From JBEKZQ01 sp049509675 (GTDB lineage: Bacteria; Planctomycetota; Planctomycetia; Pirellulales; Thermoguttaceae), in the NCBI GenBank assembly GCA_049509675.1, contig JBEKZQ010000038.1, positions 1 through 19,999 of the forward strand: a DNA stretch of 19,999 nucleotides. The letters are read 5' to 3'. Every line of letters begins with the position of its first letter. Within the stretch, counting starts at the first letter, position 1. The translations under genes were made by a program, and so were the position numbers. The notes under the pieces are model-generated. The model saw nothing but the letters and a program-made list of their open reading frames with translations. It made no database searches and was not told the DNA's origin. Below, piece after piece: positions 7,529 to 14,003 of the stretch.

Positions 7529-8590
7529 TTAGCCCCAAACCACGCTGCGCGGGCCGCTCTGGGCCCAGCCGATTTGCCAACTCTCGATGCCCGAGCCTGA
7601 CAACTGGGCGCGGATACTGTCGGCAAAGTGCGCGGCGATGACCAGCACCAGCCCCAAGCCCATGTTGAAGACCTGATCCATCTCGGCCTGTTCGACACCG
7701 CCCAGACGCTGCAGCCAGGAAAAAACGGGCGGAAGGGGCCAACTGCCCCGCTCGATCACCACCTGGACAGAATCGGGCAGGATCCGCTCCAGGTTCTCGT
7801 GCAATCCGCCGCCGGTGATGTGTGCGATGCCGTGTACCACCTTCTTGACGCGGTAATGGCCCAACACCTGCCGGACCGGGCGGACGTAAATGCGCGTGGG
7901 GGTCAAGAGGGCCTGCCCCACCGTCTGGCCTAGCTCGTCTACCAGGTCGTTGATCTTCAGCCCCGCCACGTCGAAGGCGATTTTCCGCGCCAGGCTGAAG
8001 CCGTTGGAGTGCAGCCCGGTGGAAGCCAGCCCCAGCACCGCGTCGCCGGCCGAGATGGCCGAACCGTCGATGATCTGCTTTCGCGACGCCACGCCCACGC
8101 AAAAGCCGGCCAGGTCGTAATCGCCCGGGGCGTACAGGTCGGGCAGAATGGCCGTTTCGCCGCCCAATAGGGCGCAGTCGGCCTGCAGGCAGCCGGCGGC
8201 CACGCCCTCGACCAACTGCTCCAGCAACTGCGGATCGTCCTTGGGCATGGCCACGTAATCCAGGAAGAAGAGCGGTTCGGCGCCGCAGCACAGGGCGTCG
8301 TTCACGCTCATGGCCACCAGGTCGATGCCCACCGTGTTGTGGACGCCCGCAGCCGAGGCGACCTTCAGCTTCGTGCCTACCCCGTCGGAGCAGGCCACCA
8401 GCACGGGATCCTCATAATTCCGTGCGAACAGGGGGCTCTGGAAATCGAGTTGGAACAGCCCGGCGAAGCCGCCCTCCAGGGGAATTACCCGTGGCGTGCG
8501 CGTTCGCTGGAGCAACCGCGGCAAGCGCGCCATCGACTGGCGGTAGACTTCCAGGTCTACGCCGGCATCCTTGTAAGTCACTTTGGGCAT
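7529..8590 (-). CDS. purM: phosphoribosylformylglycinamidine cyclo-ligase (AIR synthetase)
   Basis: A 353-residue cytosolic enzyme of purine synthesis that converts FGAM and ATP to aminoimidazole ribonucleotide. Family signatures are all present: VTYKDAGVDLE at the N-terminus, SDGVGTK at 68-74, GIDLVAMSVNDALCCGAEP at 88-106, GGETAILPDLYAPGDYDLAG at about 143-162, LGLASTGLHSNGFSLAR, and HITGGGLHENLERILP. The length matches the family. ATG 8590 is chosen because MPKVTYKDAG is the normal start; the upstream in-frame extension is encoded by repeat DNA. The ribosome site is weak. Other pur genes are not adjacent. The restriction-modification gene begins immediately after its TAA, so the two may be co-transcribed although unrelated in function. 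Confidence 0.97.
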   Translation of the reverse strand: MPKVTYKDAGVDLEVYRQSMARLPRLLQRTRTPRVIPLEGGFAGLFQLDFQSPLFARNYEDPVLVACSDGVGTKLKVASAAGVHNTVGIDLVAMSVNDALCCGAEPLFFLDYVAMPKDDPQLLEQLVEGVAAGCLQADCALLGGETAILPDLYAPGDYDLAGFCVGVASRKQIIDGSAISAGDAVLGLASTGLHSNGFSLARKIAFDVAGLKINDLVDELGQTVGQALLTPTRIYVRPVRQVLGHYRVKKVVHGIAHITGGGLHENLERILPDSVQVVIERGSWPLPPVFSWLQRLGGVEQAEMDQVFNMGLGLVLVIAAHFADSIRAQLSGSGIESWQIGWAQSGPRSVVWG

Positions 8591-8602
8591 GTTCGGGCGA
8601 GG

Positions 8603-8637
8603 GTCGAGAGTCCAGGGTCGAGAGTCGAGAGTCGAGA
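8603..8637. repeat. 7-bp tandem repeat GTCGAGA
   Basis: GTCGAGA occurs at 8603-8609 and three times in tandem at 8617-8637, giving a run of GTCGAGAGTCGAGAGTC type. It begins 13 bases upstream of the purM start codon, inside its probable leader. Confidence 0.8.
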
Positions 8638-8704
8638 GCTCAGACAGCGGGGATGCGGCGTATTGTAATCTGCCAGGGGGCATTCGCAAAAGACCCCCGC
8701 TACG

Positions 8705-8736
8705 GTCCGCTGTTGTCCGCTGTTACGGTCCGCTGT
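8705..8736. repeat. 10-bp repeat GTCCGCTGTT, about three copies
   Basis: Two perfect tandem copies lie at 8705-8714 and 8715-8724. After a 3-base ACG insertion a third, one base shorter, lies at 8728-8736. No known function. Confidence 0.75.
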
Positions 8737-8866
8737 GCCCCTCCCGCTGGCGAAATGTGGAGATAAGGGGGGGAACCTGGCAGATCAGGGTATCTTTGCG
8801 GGCGGCCGCCCACCGTCCAGCGGCGGCGAAGATGCGGATATTTTTCAAACCACGGTCTGCGAATAC

Positions 8867-8894
8867 TTGACACGAGTTCCAGAAGCTGCACAAT
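8867..8894 (+). promoter_or_regulatory. candidate promoter of the lipoprotein gene
   Basis: A perfect TTGACA (8867-8872), a 16-base spacer and CACAAT (8889-8894) form a sigma70-like promoter pointing at the lipoprotein start 138 bases downstream. The -10 is imperfect and the leader is long. Confidence 0.4.
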
Positions 8895-9032
8895 TAGGGG
8901 ACACAGTTGTAGTTTCCCTCCCCGCGGCTTGGATGTGGGCCGCGGACGAACCGTACTCCCACCGCCGGACGAAATCGAAGAGTCGTCGCGCCGGCATGAT
9001 CCCGCCCCCCCATTTTTTCAAGGAGAAATCTC

Positions 9033-10331
9033 ATGAGGTGGACAGGTCGTTTCAGTTTCCTATCGCTCTCGTTGTGTGCCGCCGTTGTGCTGGGGCTGGC
9101 CCTGGCCGGCTGCGAGCCGCCGAAACCGCCCAAGCAACCGAGCAAGCTTCCGGCCACCGAACCGGTCGCGAAGCCGGCTGAACCGAGTGTCGTTCCCGAG
9201 ACGCCGACGACGCCGGAAGAACGTGCGGGCAAGACCGAAGAACCGAAGAAGCCGGAGGAGCCCGCGGCCAAGACCGAAGAACCGAAGAAGCCGGAGGAGC
9301 CCGCGGCCAAGACCGAAGAACCGAAGAAGCCGGAGGAGCCCGCGGCCAAGACCGAAGAACCGAAGAAGCCGGAAGAGCCCGCGGCCAAGACCGAAGAACC
9401 GAAGAAGCCGGAAGAGCCCGCGGCCAAGACCGAAGAACCGAAGAAGCCGGAAGAGCCCGCGGCCAAAGAGGAAACCAAGAAAGAGGAGCCGAAGAAGCCG
9501 GAAGAGCCCGCGACCAAGACCGAAGAACCGAAGAAGCCGGAGGAGCCCGCGGCCAAGACCGAAGAGCCCAAGCCGGAAGAACCCAAGGCCAAGGAGGAAA
9601 CCAAGAAAGAGGAGCCGAAGAAGCCGGAAGAGGCCAAGCCTGCCGAGGGCGCAGCGGAAGCTCCGGCTGCCCCCAAAGTCTCGACCTTCGCTCCCGCTGA
9701 AGATCTCGTCGCGCAGGCCGGCAAGTACCAGCGCGATCTGGAAAAGGCCGTCGCCGCGGAAGCCGATTACAAGGATCAGCCGGAAGGCAAGATCCTTCGC
9801 GATGCGAACACGCTCGTATTGGTGTACCTTGCTCTTGGTCTGGACGATCAGGACAACAAGTATAAGGCCAATGCGGGCGCGTTGGTCGAGGCCGCCCAGA
9901 AGCTGGCTGCGGCCAAGGACTACGAGGCGGCCAAGAAGGCGGTTGACGGGCTGAAGGCGGCCGCCGAAGCCTCGGGCAAGGGCGACGCGGAACTGAAGTG
10001 GGCCAAACTGGCTTCGCTCGAGCAACTCATGAAACAGGTTCCGTTGATCAATACGAGGCTCAAGAAGCAGGTCACGCGCAGCCCAATGAAGGAGGCCGCC
10101 GGCAGTGCGGCCGTTCTGGCCGTCATCGCCCAAGGCGCGATGGCGAATAGTTCGGACACCAAGAAGCCCGGCGAAACAAAACAGTGGTTCCAGTTCTGCA
10201 GCGACATGCGGGACGCCGCCGCCGCCGTCAACTCGGCCGCCAGCCAGGACAAGAAGGACGACGCTGCCGCCGCCATGGATAAACTCCAGCAGACTTGCGA
10301 AGACTGCCACAAGGTCTTCAAGCCGGAGTGA
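9033..10331 (+). CDS. lipoprotein with Glu/Lys/Pro repeat stalk and C-terminal cytochrome c'-like CxxCH domain
   Basis: 432 residues. A lipoprotein signal peptide ends in the lipobox LALAGC, so the mature protein should be lipid-anchored on the periplasmic side. A low-complexity stalk follows, with units of KTEEPKKPEEPAA from residue 67 to about 267. The C-terminal ~210 residues are Ala/Lys-rich and predicted largely helical (for example LVEAAQKLAAAKDYEAAKKA). They end in the heme-attachment motif C422-ED-C425-H426 just before the terminus, which is the arrangement of class II cytochromes c (cytochrome c'). AAGGAG at 9020-9025 fixes the start. A role as an anchored electron carrier or ligand-binding heme protein is inferred, and the partner is unknown. 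The DsbD-type protein in this window belongs to the pathway that keeps such cysteines reduced for heme attachment, though the genes are 5 kb apart. Confidence 0.85.
   Translation: MRWTGRFSFLSLSLCAAVVLGLALAGCEPPKPPKQPSKLPATEPVAKPAEPSVVPETPTTPEERAGKTEEPKKPEEPAAKTEEPKKPEEPAAKTEEPKKPEEPAAKTEEPKKPEEPAAKTEEPKKPEEPAAKTEEPKKPEEPAAKEETKKEEPKKPEEPATKTEEPKKPEEPAAKTEEPKPEEPKAKEETKKEEPKKPEEAKPAEGAAEAPAAPKVSTFAPAEDLVAQAGKYQRDLEKAVAAEADYKDQPEGKILRDANTLVLVYLALGLDDQDNKYKANAGALVEAAQKLAAAKDYEAAKKAVDGLKAAAEASGKGDAELKWAKLASLEQLMKQVPLINTRLKKQVTRSPMKEAAGSAAVLAVIAQGAMANSSDTKKPGETKQWFQFCSDMRDAAAAVNSAASQDKKDDAAAAMDKLQQTCEDCHKVFKPE
9231..9635 (+). repeat. 39-bp coding tandem repeats (KTEEPKKPEEPAA)
   Basis: Six near-identical 39-bp units from 9231 are followed by degenerate ones. 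One is a 17-residue variant beginning KEETKKEEPKK. Then come one more standard unit, a shortened unit (KTEEPKPEEPKA) and a second KEETKKEEPKKPEEA copy. Copies differ mainly by GAG/GAA synonymous changes, which points to recent duplication with some purifying selection on the protein. Confidence 0.93.
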
Positions 10332-10334
10332 TTC

Positions 10335-10352
10335 GCACGGCCAGAACCGTGC
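10335..10352 (+). terminator. small hairpin after the lipoprotein gene
   Basis: GCACGG-CCAGAA-CCGTGC forms a perfect 6-bp stem three bases after the stop codon. It is not followed by a T-run, so intrinsic termination is doubtful. Confidence 0.25.
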
Positions 10353-10366
10353 GCTGTAGCGCTGTG

Positions 10367-10444
10367 GGGTGGGTCGATCGCAGCGAGCCCCACCAACAAG
10401 CATTCGACGATTTCCCGGTGGGGCTCGCTGCGCTCGACCCACCC
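10367..10444. repeat. long-armed inverted repeat between the lipoprotein and nitrilase genes
   Basis: 28-bp arms at 10367-10394 and 10417-10444 with one mismatch (GATCGC against GAGCGC) and a 22-base loop. The core is GGTGGGTCGA...CAGCGAGCCCCACC. It ends a few bases before the ribosome site of the nitrilase gene, so it may end the upstream transcript or protect the downstream mRNA end. It resembles dispersed palindromes known from planctomycete genomes. Confidence 0.9.
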
Positions 10445-10462
10445 TACCAGAGGTGCCCGTGC

Positions 10463-11821
10463 ATGACACGATTTCGGAGTGCGCTGCTCATCGTTCTGTG
10501 CGGGCCCCTGCTGTTCCCTGCGGCGCAGGCCGCGCGGGCCGAGGCGAATATGGTCCGCAACCCGGACTTTTCCGCGCCGGGTGAAAAAGGGCTGCCCGCC
10601 CACTGGACCGCCTGGCTGCCGCTGTTGGACACGGCAGCCTGCAAGATCCAAAGCACGGCCCGGGGACTGCGGATCGGCGGAGGCGAAGAGCCATTCGCCG
10701 TGGGCGGGGTGCGGCAGGATCTCGCCGGCATTCACGGAGGCGGCGCCTACGCCGTCGACGCCGTTTGCGACACCGAGAAGTTGTCCACCCCGCAGCGCTC
10801 GGTGATGATCCGGGTTACTTGGACGCGGGCCCATGAGCAGCTACACCCGGCGGGCGCGTTGGTGCGCGGGCCGCAGGCGACCGGGGGAGAACTCCAGTTC
10901 CACGACGTGCTCGTGGCGCCCAAGGAAGCGGACGGAGTGCGGTTGTCATTGGAAGTGAAGTGGCCCCGGGGAGGCTCGGTTTGTTGGCGACACGTGGGCC
11001 TATGCCCCACGGCCTTGCCGCCGCCGCGCAAAGTCAAGGTCGGCACGGTCTATCTGCATCCCTCGCAAAGCACTCCCGAACGAAACCGCCGGCTCTTCAT
11101 TGAGCAAATTGACGCCGCGGGCCGGTTGGGGCTGGATATCGTTTGCTTAGGCGAGGGCATCACGCAAGTCGGCACCGGCTTGGACATGGCCCAGTCGGCC
11201 GAGCCGATCCCCGGACCGACCGTCGAGCAATTGGCGGCCGCGGCCAGGCGGAATCGCTTATGGGTCGTCGCCTGCCTGTACGAGCGCGACGGTCCGCGGC
11301 TCTTCAACACGGCTGTCCTGCTGGGACGCAGGGGCGAACTGGCCGGCAAGTACCGCAAGACCCATCTGCCGCGCGAAGAGTGGAAACAAGGGGTCATTCC
11401 GGGCCACGACTACCCCGTGTTCGAGACTGATTTCGGCCGCATCGCCATTCAGATATGCTATGACTGGTTCTTTCCCGAGGTCGGTACGATGTGGCGGCTC
11501 AAGGGGGCGGAGATCGTCTTTGCGCCCACCTGGGGCACCACGTTCCCCGATCGCGAAGGCTGGGTCGAGGGGGAAACGGTGTTTCGCGTCCGCGCCCGCG
11601 ACAACGGCTTCTACCTGGTCCCCTCCGTCTACGACGGCAACAGCATGGTCATCGATCCGCTGGGCAGGATCCTCGCCTCGAGCAACGGGCACAGCGGCCT
11701 GTTTTGGCACGAGATCGATCTTGGCGAGCGCGAACCGCTGGACTGGGTCGGCCAGTGGCGGTCCACCGGACCCCACGATCGTATGCCGGAGACGTACGGA
11801 CCGATATCCAATCCCAAATAG
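10463..11821 (+). CDS. secreted nitrilase-superfamily carbon-nitrogen hydrolase with N-terminal beta-sandwich-like region
   Basis: 452 residues. A signal peptide (MTRFRSALLIVLCGPLLF..., cut near AARAEA) indicates export. Residues about 28-185 begin NMVRNPDFSAPGEKGLPAHW, the pattern of carbohydrate-binding or galactose-binding-like beta-sandwiches. From about 191 (KVGTVYLHP) a complete nitrilase fold follows with the Glu-Lys-Cys triad: Glu231 in CLGEGI, Lys299 in YRKTHLP and Cys332 in QICYDWFFPE. Such enzymes hydrolyse amides, carbamides or nitriles. The substrate cannot be read from sequence. ATG 10463 is preferred because AGAGGTG lies about 7 bases upstream and the signal peptide starts there; the longer frame upstream is translated hairpin DNA. 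The stop codon overlaps the ribosome site of the next gene, implying one operon. Confidence 0.9.
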   Translation: MTRFRSALLIVLCGPLLFPAAQAARAEANMVRNPDFSAPGEKGLPAHWTAWLPLLDTAACKIQSTARGLRIGGGEEPFAVGGVRQDLAGIHGGGAYAVDAVCDTEKLSTPQRSVMIRVTWTRAHEQLHPAGALVRGPQATGGELQFHDVLVAPKEADGVRLSLEVKWPRGGSVCWRHVGLCPTALPPPRKVKVGTVYLHPSQSTPERNRRLFIEQIDAAGRLGLDIVCLGEGITQVGTGLDMAQSAEPIPGPTVEQLAAAARRNRLWVVACLYERDGPRLFNTAVLLGRRGELAGKYRKTHLPREEWKQGVIPGHDYPVFETDFGRIAIQICYDWFFPEVGTMWRLKGAEIVFAPTWGTTFPDREGWVEGETVFRVRARDNGFYLVPSVYDGNSMVIDPLGRILASSNGHSGLFWHEIDLGEREPLDWVGQWRSTGPHDRMPETYGPISNPK

Positions 11822-11832
11822 GAGCTTATCGC

Positions 11833-12714
11833 ATGTCCACGCTATCACGGCGTCAATTCCTGGCCCGGACTTCGCTTGCCCTTGGGGCTGCCGCGCTGGC
11901 CCCGCGACTGGCCGCGGCCGCCCCGGCCCGCAAAATCACCAGCGGCGCCGACATCGTGACCCTCGGCCGGACCGGTATCAAGACTTCGCTCTTGGGCATC
12001 GGCACCGGCATGAACGGGGTGGGCCGCTCCTCGAACCAGATGAAACTGGGCGCCTCCGGCTTTACGCGACTGCTGCGGTACGCGCTGGAGCGCGGCATCC
12101 GCTACATCGATTCGGCCGACCAGTACGGCTCGCACCTGTTCATCCGCGAGGCCCTCAAAGGCGTGGACCGCAGCAAACTGATGATCCAGACCAAGACGCT
12201 GGCCCATCATCCCGAGGTCGCGAAGGCCGACATCGAGCGTTTCCGCCAGGAATTGGGCATGGACTGCCTGGACACCCTCCTGCTGCACTGCATGCAAACC
12301 CGCTCCTGGCCCGCCGACATGCGGCCGGTGATGGACGTGCTGAGCGACGCCAAGGAGAAAGGGCGCGTCCGCGCGGTGGGCGTGTCGTGTCACGGCTGGG
12401 ACCCCTTGGAGGCCTCGATCGCTTGCCGCTGGATCGACGTGCAACTGGCGCGGATCAATCCCTTCGGCGCGATCATGGATGCCGCGCCGGAGCAGGTGTC
12501 GGCCGCCCTGAAGAAAATGCACGCGGGCGGCCGCGGCGTGATCGGCATGAAGATCTGTGGCGGCGGGACCAAGACCGGCGCCGAGGACCGCCTGAAGTCG
12601 CTAAAGTACGTGCTGGGACTGGGCTGCGTCGATTGTCTTGCCATCGGTTTCGAGAGCACCAAACAGATCGACGAGGTGCTGGAGCAGATCGAGACCGTTG
12701 CCCGGGAACTGTAG
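11833..12714 (+). CDS. Tat-exported aldo/keto reductase
   Basis: 293 residues. The N-terminus SRRQFLARTSLALGAAALAP is a twin-arginine signal, so the enzyme is folded with cofactor before export. The aldo/keto reductase barrel follows, with the catalytic tetrad Asp93 and Tyr98 (YIDSADQYG), Lys121 (IQTKTL) and His152 (LLLHCM). Other family segments are the ALKGVDRSKLMIQTK and GRVRAVGVSCHGW regions. The C-terminal cofactor loop is CVDCLAIGFESTKQIDEVLE. ATG 11833 follows AGGAGC by about 7 bases, and that site overlaps the TAG of the nitrilase gene. The pair is therefore probably translationally coupled and works on a shared substrate. Similar Tat-exported reductases are common in planctomycetes with unknown substrates. 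NADP-dependent carbonyl reduction is family knowledge; the location outside the cytoplasm is inferred. Confidence 0.92.
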   Translation: MSTLSRRQFLARTSLALGAAALAPRLAAAAPARKITSGADIVTLGRTGIKTSLLGIGTGMNGVGRSSNQMKLGASGFTRLLRYALERGIRYIDSADQYGSHLFIREALKGVDRSKLMIQTKTLAHHPEVAKADIERFRQELGMDCLDTLLLHCMQTRSWPADMRPVMDVLSDAKEKGRVRAVGVSCHGWDPLEASIACRWIDVQLARINPFGAIMDAAPEQVSAALKKMHAGGRGVIGMKICGGGTKTGAEDRLKSLKYVLGLGCVDCLAIGFESTKQIDEVLEQIETVAREL

Positions 12715-12752
12715 GGCCAGCGACAATACGACTGCAACCGTTGAAGCCGGAA

Positions 12753-12836
12753 AACACTAGCCCGAAGCGCAAGCGAGGGTTGGAAATGCCGGACTTCTCG
12801 CCGATGTTTCCCTCGCTTGCGCGTCGGGCTAGTGTT
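12753..12836. repeat. long-armed inverted repeat, second member of the TAGCCCGAAGCGCAAGC family
   Basis: 27-bp arms at 12753-12779 and 12810-12836 with one mismatch and a 30-base loop. It shares its core with the element at 1963-2024. It lies between two convergent genes, 38 bases after one stop and 24 bases before the other, so it is well placed to serve as a two-way terminator. Confidence 0.9.
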
Positions 12837-12860
12837 GCGCTTCTATCGCGACGGGCCCGG

Positions 12861-13925
12861 TTACTTCTTCGCTTCTTCCGCCGCGGGTTGTCGTTGGGCG
12901 GCCGCGGGCAGCGGCGGCAAGGCCGCGTGCGGTTCCGTCTGGTACCAGTAAACCACCGTGCTCAGTTGCAGTTCGCTGCCGGGCACGCCGAAGTCGCGGC
13001 GAAACCCGGGGTCCTCGTGCTCGCCGAAGCCGATGGTCACGCGCAGCGATTTCTCAAAGCTGATCGCGTCGCGGACGAAGAAGCGATACGCGGCGGCGCC
13101 CTTGAAGAACGGAAAGTAGCCGGTCAGCGGAAACATGCTCTGGCTTTCCGGGAATCCCCAACTGAAACCGAACGAATCCTCCAGCCCTTGGAATTCGACG
13201 GAAGGGGACTGCTCGCCGTCGATGTAGAACTTCTCGTTCTCGTCCACGGGATAGTCGGATCGGCCGGGGCGGCGGACCGTGACGTTCCAGCCGACGAACT
13301 TTCCGCGGCCGCGGGCCTCCAGGGCCAGGTAGTCGCGCCGGCCCAACAGGAGCGTTTCCTGTCGCCAGTGGGCGTGGAAATAGCCCAGGTCGTCGGGGAG
13401 TTTGTCGGCCGTGCGCCACATGACGTAGCTGTAGCAGGGCATCGCCTTCCACAGGGCATCGCCCGGCGCGAGCGGCCCGTCATAGACCAGTTCCACTTTC
13501 GCCGACTTGCGGAACGGCATGGGGAAATATGCGTTCCATCCCCGCCGCTTGGTCACCAGCAAGGTGTTGACCTCCGCCCGCGATCCGGCCGGGTCGCAGA
13601 AGAAATCCACCAGCGGACAATCGACGCTGGGCGCCGTCTCGCCGTCCCAATAGATCTTCAACAACACCTCGCGGCCCAGTTTTAGCGCTTCGGGCATGGC
13701 GAAATGGATCATGGTAATCGAGGCCGGGCCCTTCAGGTCGGCCACCACCACGCACTTGGACGAGTGAAACCGCCGGTTGAGCGGGGTCTCCAGCCACAGC
13801 GCGTTTTCGGCCGCCGTCCGCCCGGGGGTCAACCGCGCCAGGTCATTCACCTCGGCCGAGGGTTCTTCCACGGGCCCCGCCGCCAGCCCTGCCACAACCA
13901 CGCACAGCACTACTGGGTAGATCAT
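12861..13925 (-). CDS. DUF2961 / GH172-type exported protein
   Basis: 354 residues with a signal peptide (MIYPVVLCVVVAGLAAGP). The DUF2961 (glycoside hydrolase family 172) landmarks are in order: IYWDGETAPSVDCPLVDFF at 91-109, GWNAYFPMPFRKSAKVE at 129-145, and GEQSPSVEFQGLEDSFG at 237-253. In characterised GH172 enzymes the corresponding G-x-E-D-Y/S-F glutamate is near the active site. Known members act on fructofuranose or arabinofuranose-type linkages. The substrate here is not known. ATG 13925 is chosen over the upstream frame because AGGAG at 13932-13936 precedes it by 6-7 bases and the signal peptide starts there. It is the last gene of the minus-strand saccharide operon, 78 bases after the alpha-galactosidase. 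It ends next to the inverted repeat at 12753-12836. Confidence 0.85.
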   Translation of the reverse strand: MIYPVVLCVVVAGLAAGPVEEPSAEVNDLARLTPGRTAAENALWLETPLNRRFHSSKCVVVADLKGPASITMIHFAMPEALKLGREVLLKIYWDGETAPSVDCPLVDFFCDPAGSRAEVNTLLVTKRRGWNAYFPMPFRKSAKVELVYDGPLAPGDALWKAMPCYSYVMWRTADKLPDDLGYFHAHWRQETLLLGRRDYLALEARGRGKFVGWNVTVRRPGRSDYPVDENEKFYIDGEQSPSVEFQGLEDSFGFSWGFPESQSMFPLTGYFPFFKGAAAYRFFVRDAISFEKSLRVTIGFGEHEDPGFRRDFGVPGSELQLSTVVYWYQTEPHAALPPLPAAAQRQPAAEEAKK

Positions 13926-13975
13926 CGTTGGTCTCCTGAAATTGGGTACGTCTTCCGGCACAAAACATTGGCTTA

Positions 13976-13989
13976 GCCCCTCTCGGGGC
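13976..13989 (-). other. short GC hairpin between alpha-galactosidase and GH172 genes
   Basis: GCCCC-GAGA-GGGGC on the minus strand forms a 5-bp stem with a 4-base loop in the 78-base gap. No U-run follows, so it may attenuate or stabilise the transcript rather than end it. Confidence 0.25.
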
Positions 13990-14003
13990 GTTAACGATTA
14001 CAC

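Larger units (their letters stand above)
8591..9032. other. divergent intergenic region between purM and the cytochrome-like lipoprotein gene
   Basis: About 440 bases that must hold the promoters of both divergent genes. It contains two blocks of short tandem repeats (8603-8637 and 8705-8736) and a promoter-like pair at 8867-8894. It also contains an ACAA...TTGT motif around GGGGACACAG near 8890. Short ORFs here have no supportable product. Confidence 0.5.

Noticed and set aside
8591..8689. N-terminal extension of purM
   Set aside because: It is encoded by GTCGAGA repeats and lacks similarity to PurM. The family begins at MPKVTYKDAG.
9231..9635. CRISPR-like array appearance of the 39-bp repeats
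   Set aside because: Units are contiguous with no unique spacers and keep one reading frame, and no cas genes are present.
8894..9724. Antisense ORF encoding Ser/Gly/Phe repeats opposite the lipoprotein stalk
   Set aside because: Its periodicity is only the reverse complement of the 39-bp repeats. The + strand has a lipobox, a ribosome site and a heme motif.
10295..10462. N-terminal extension of the nitrilase frame containing WVDRSEPH
   Set aside because: The extension is a translation of the intergenic palindrome. The signal peptide and ribosome site place the start at 10463.
11460..13685. 741-residue + strand ORF spanning the nitrilase, reductase and GH172 regions
   Set aside because: It crosses two confident genes out of frame, an inverted repeat and an antisense gene, and is Arg/Gly/Pro-rich, so it is a GC-bias artefact.
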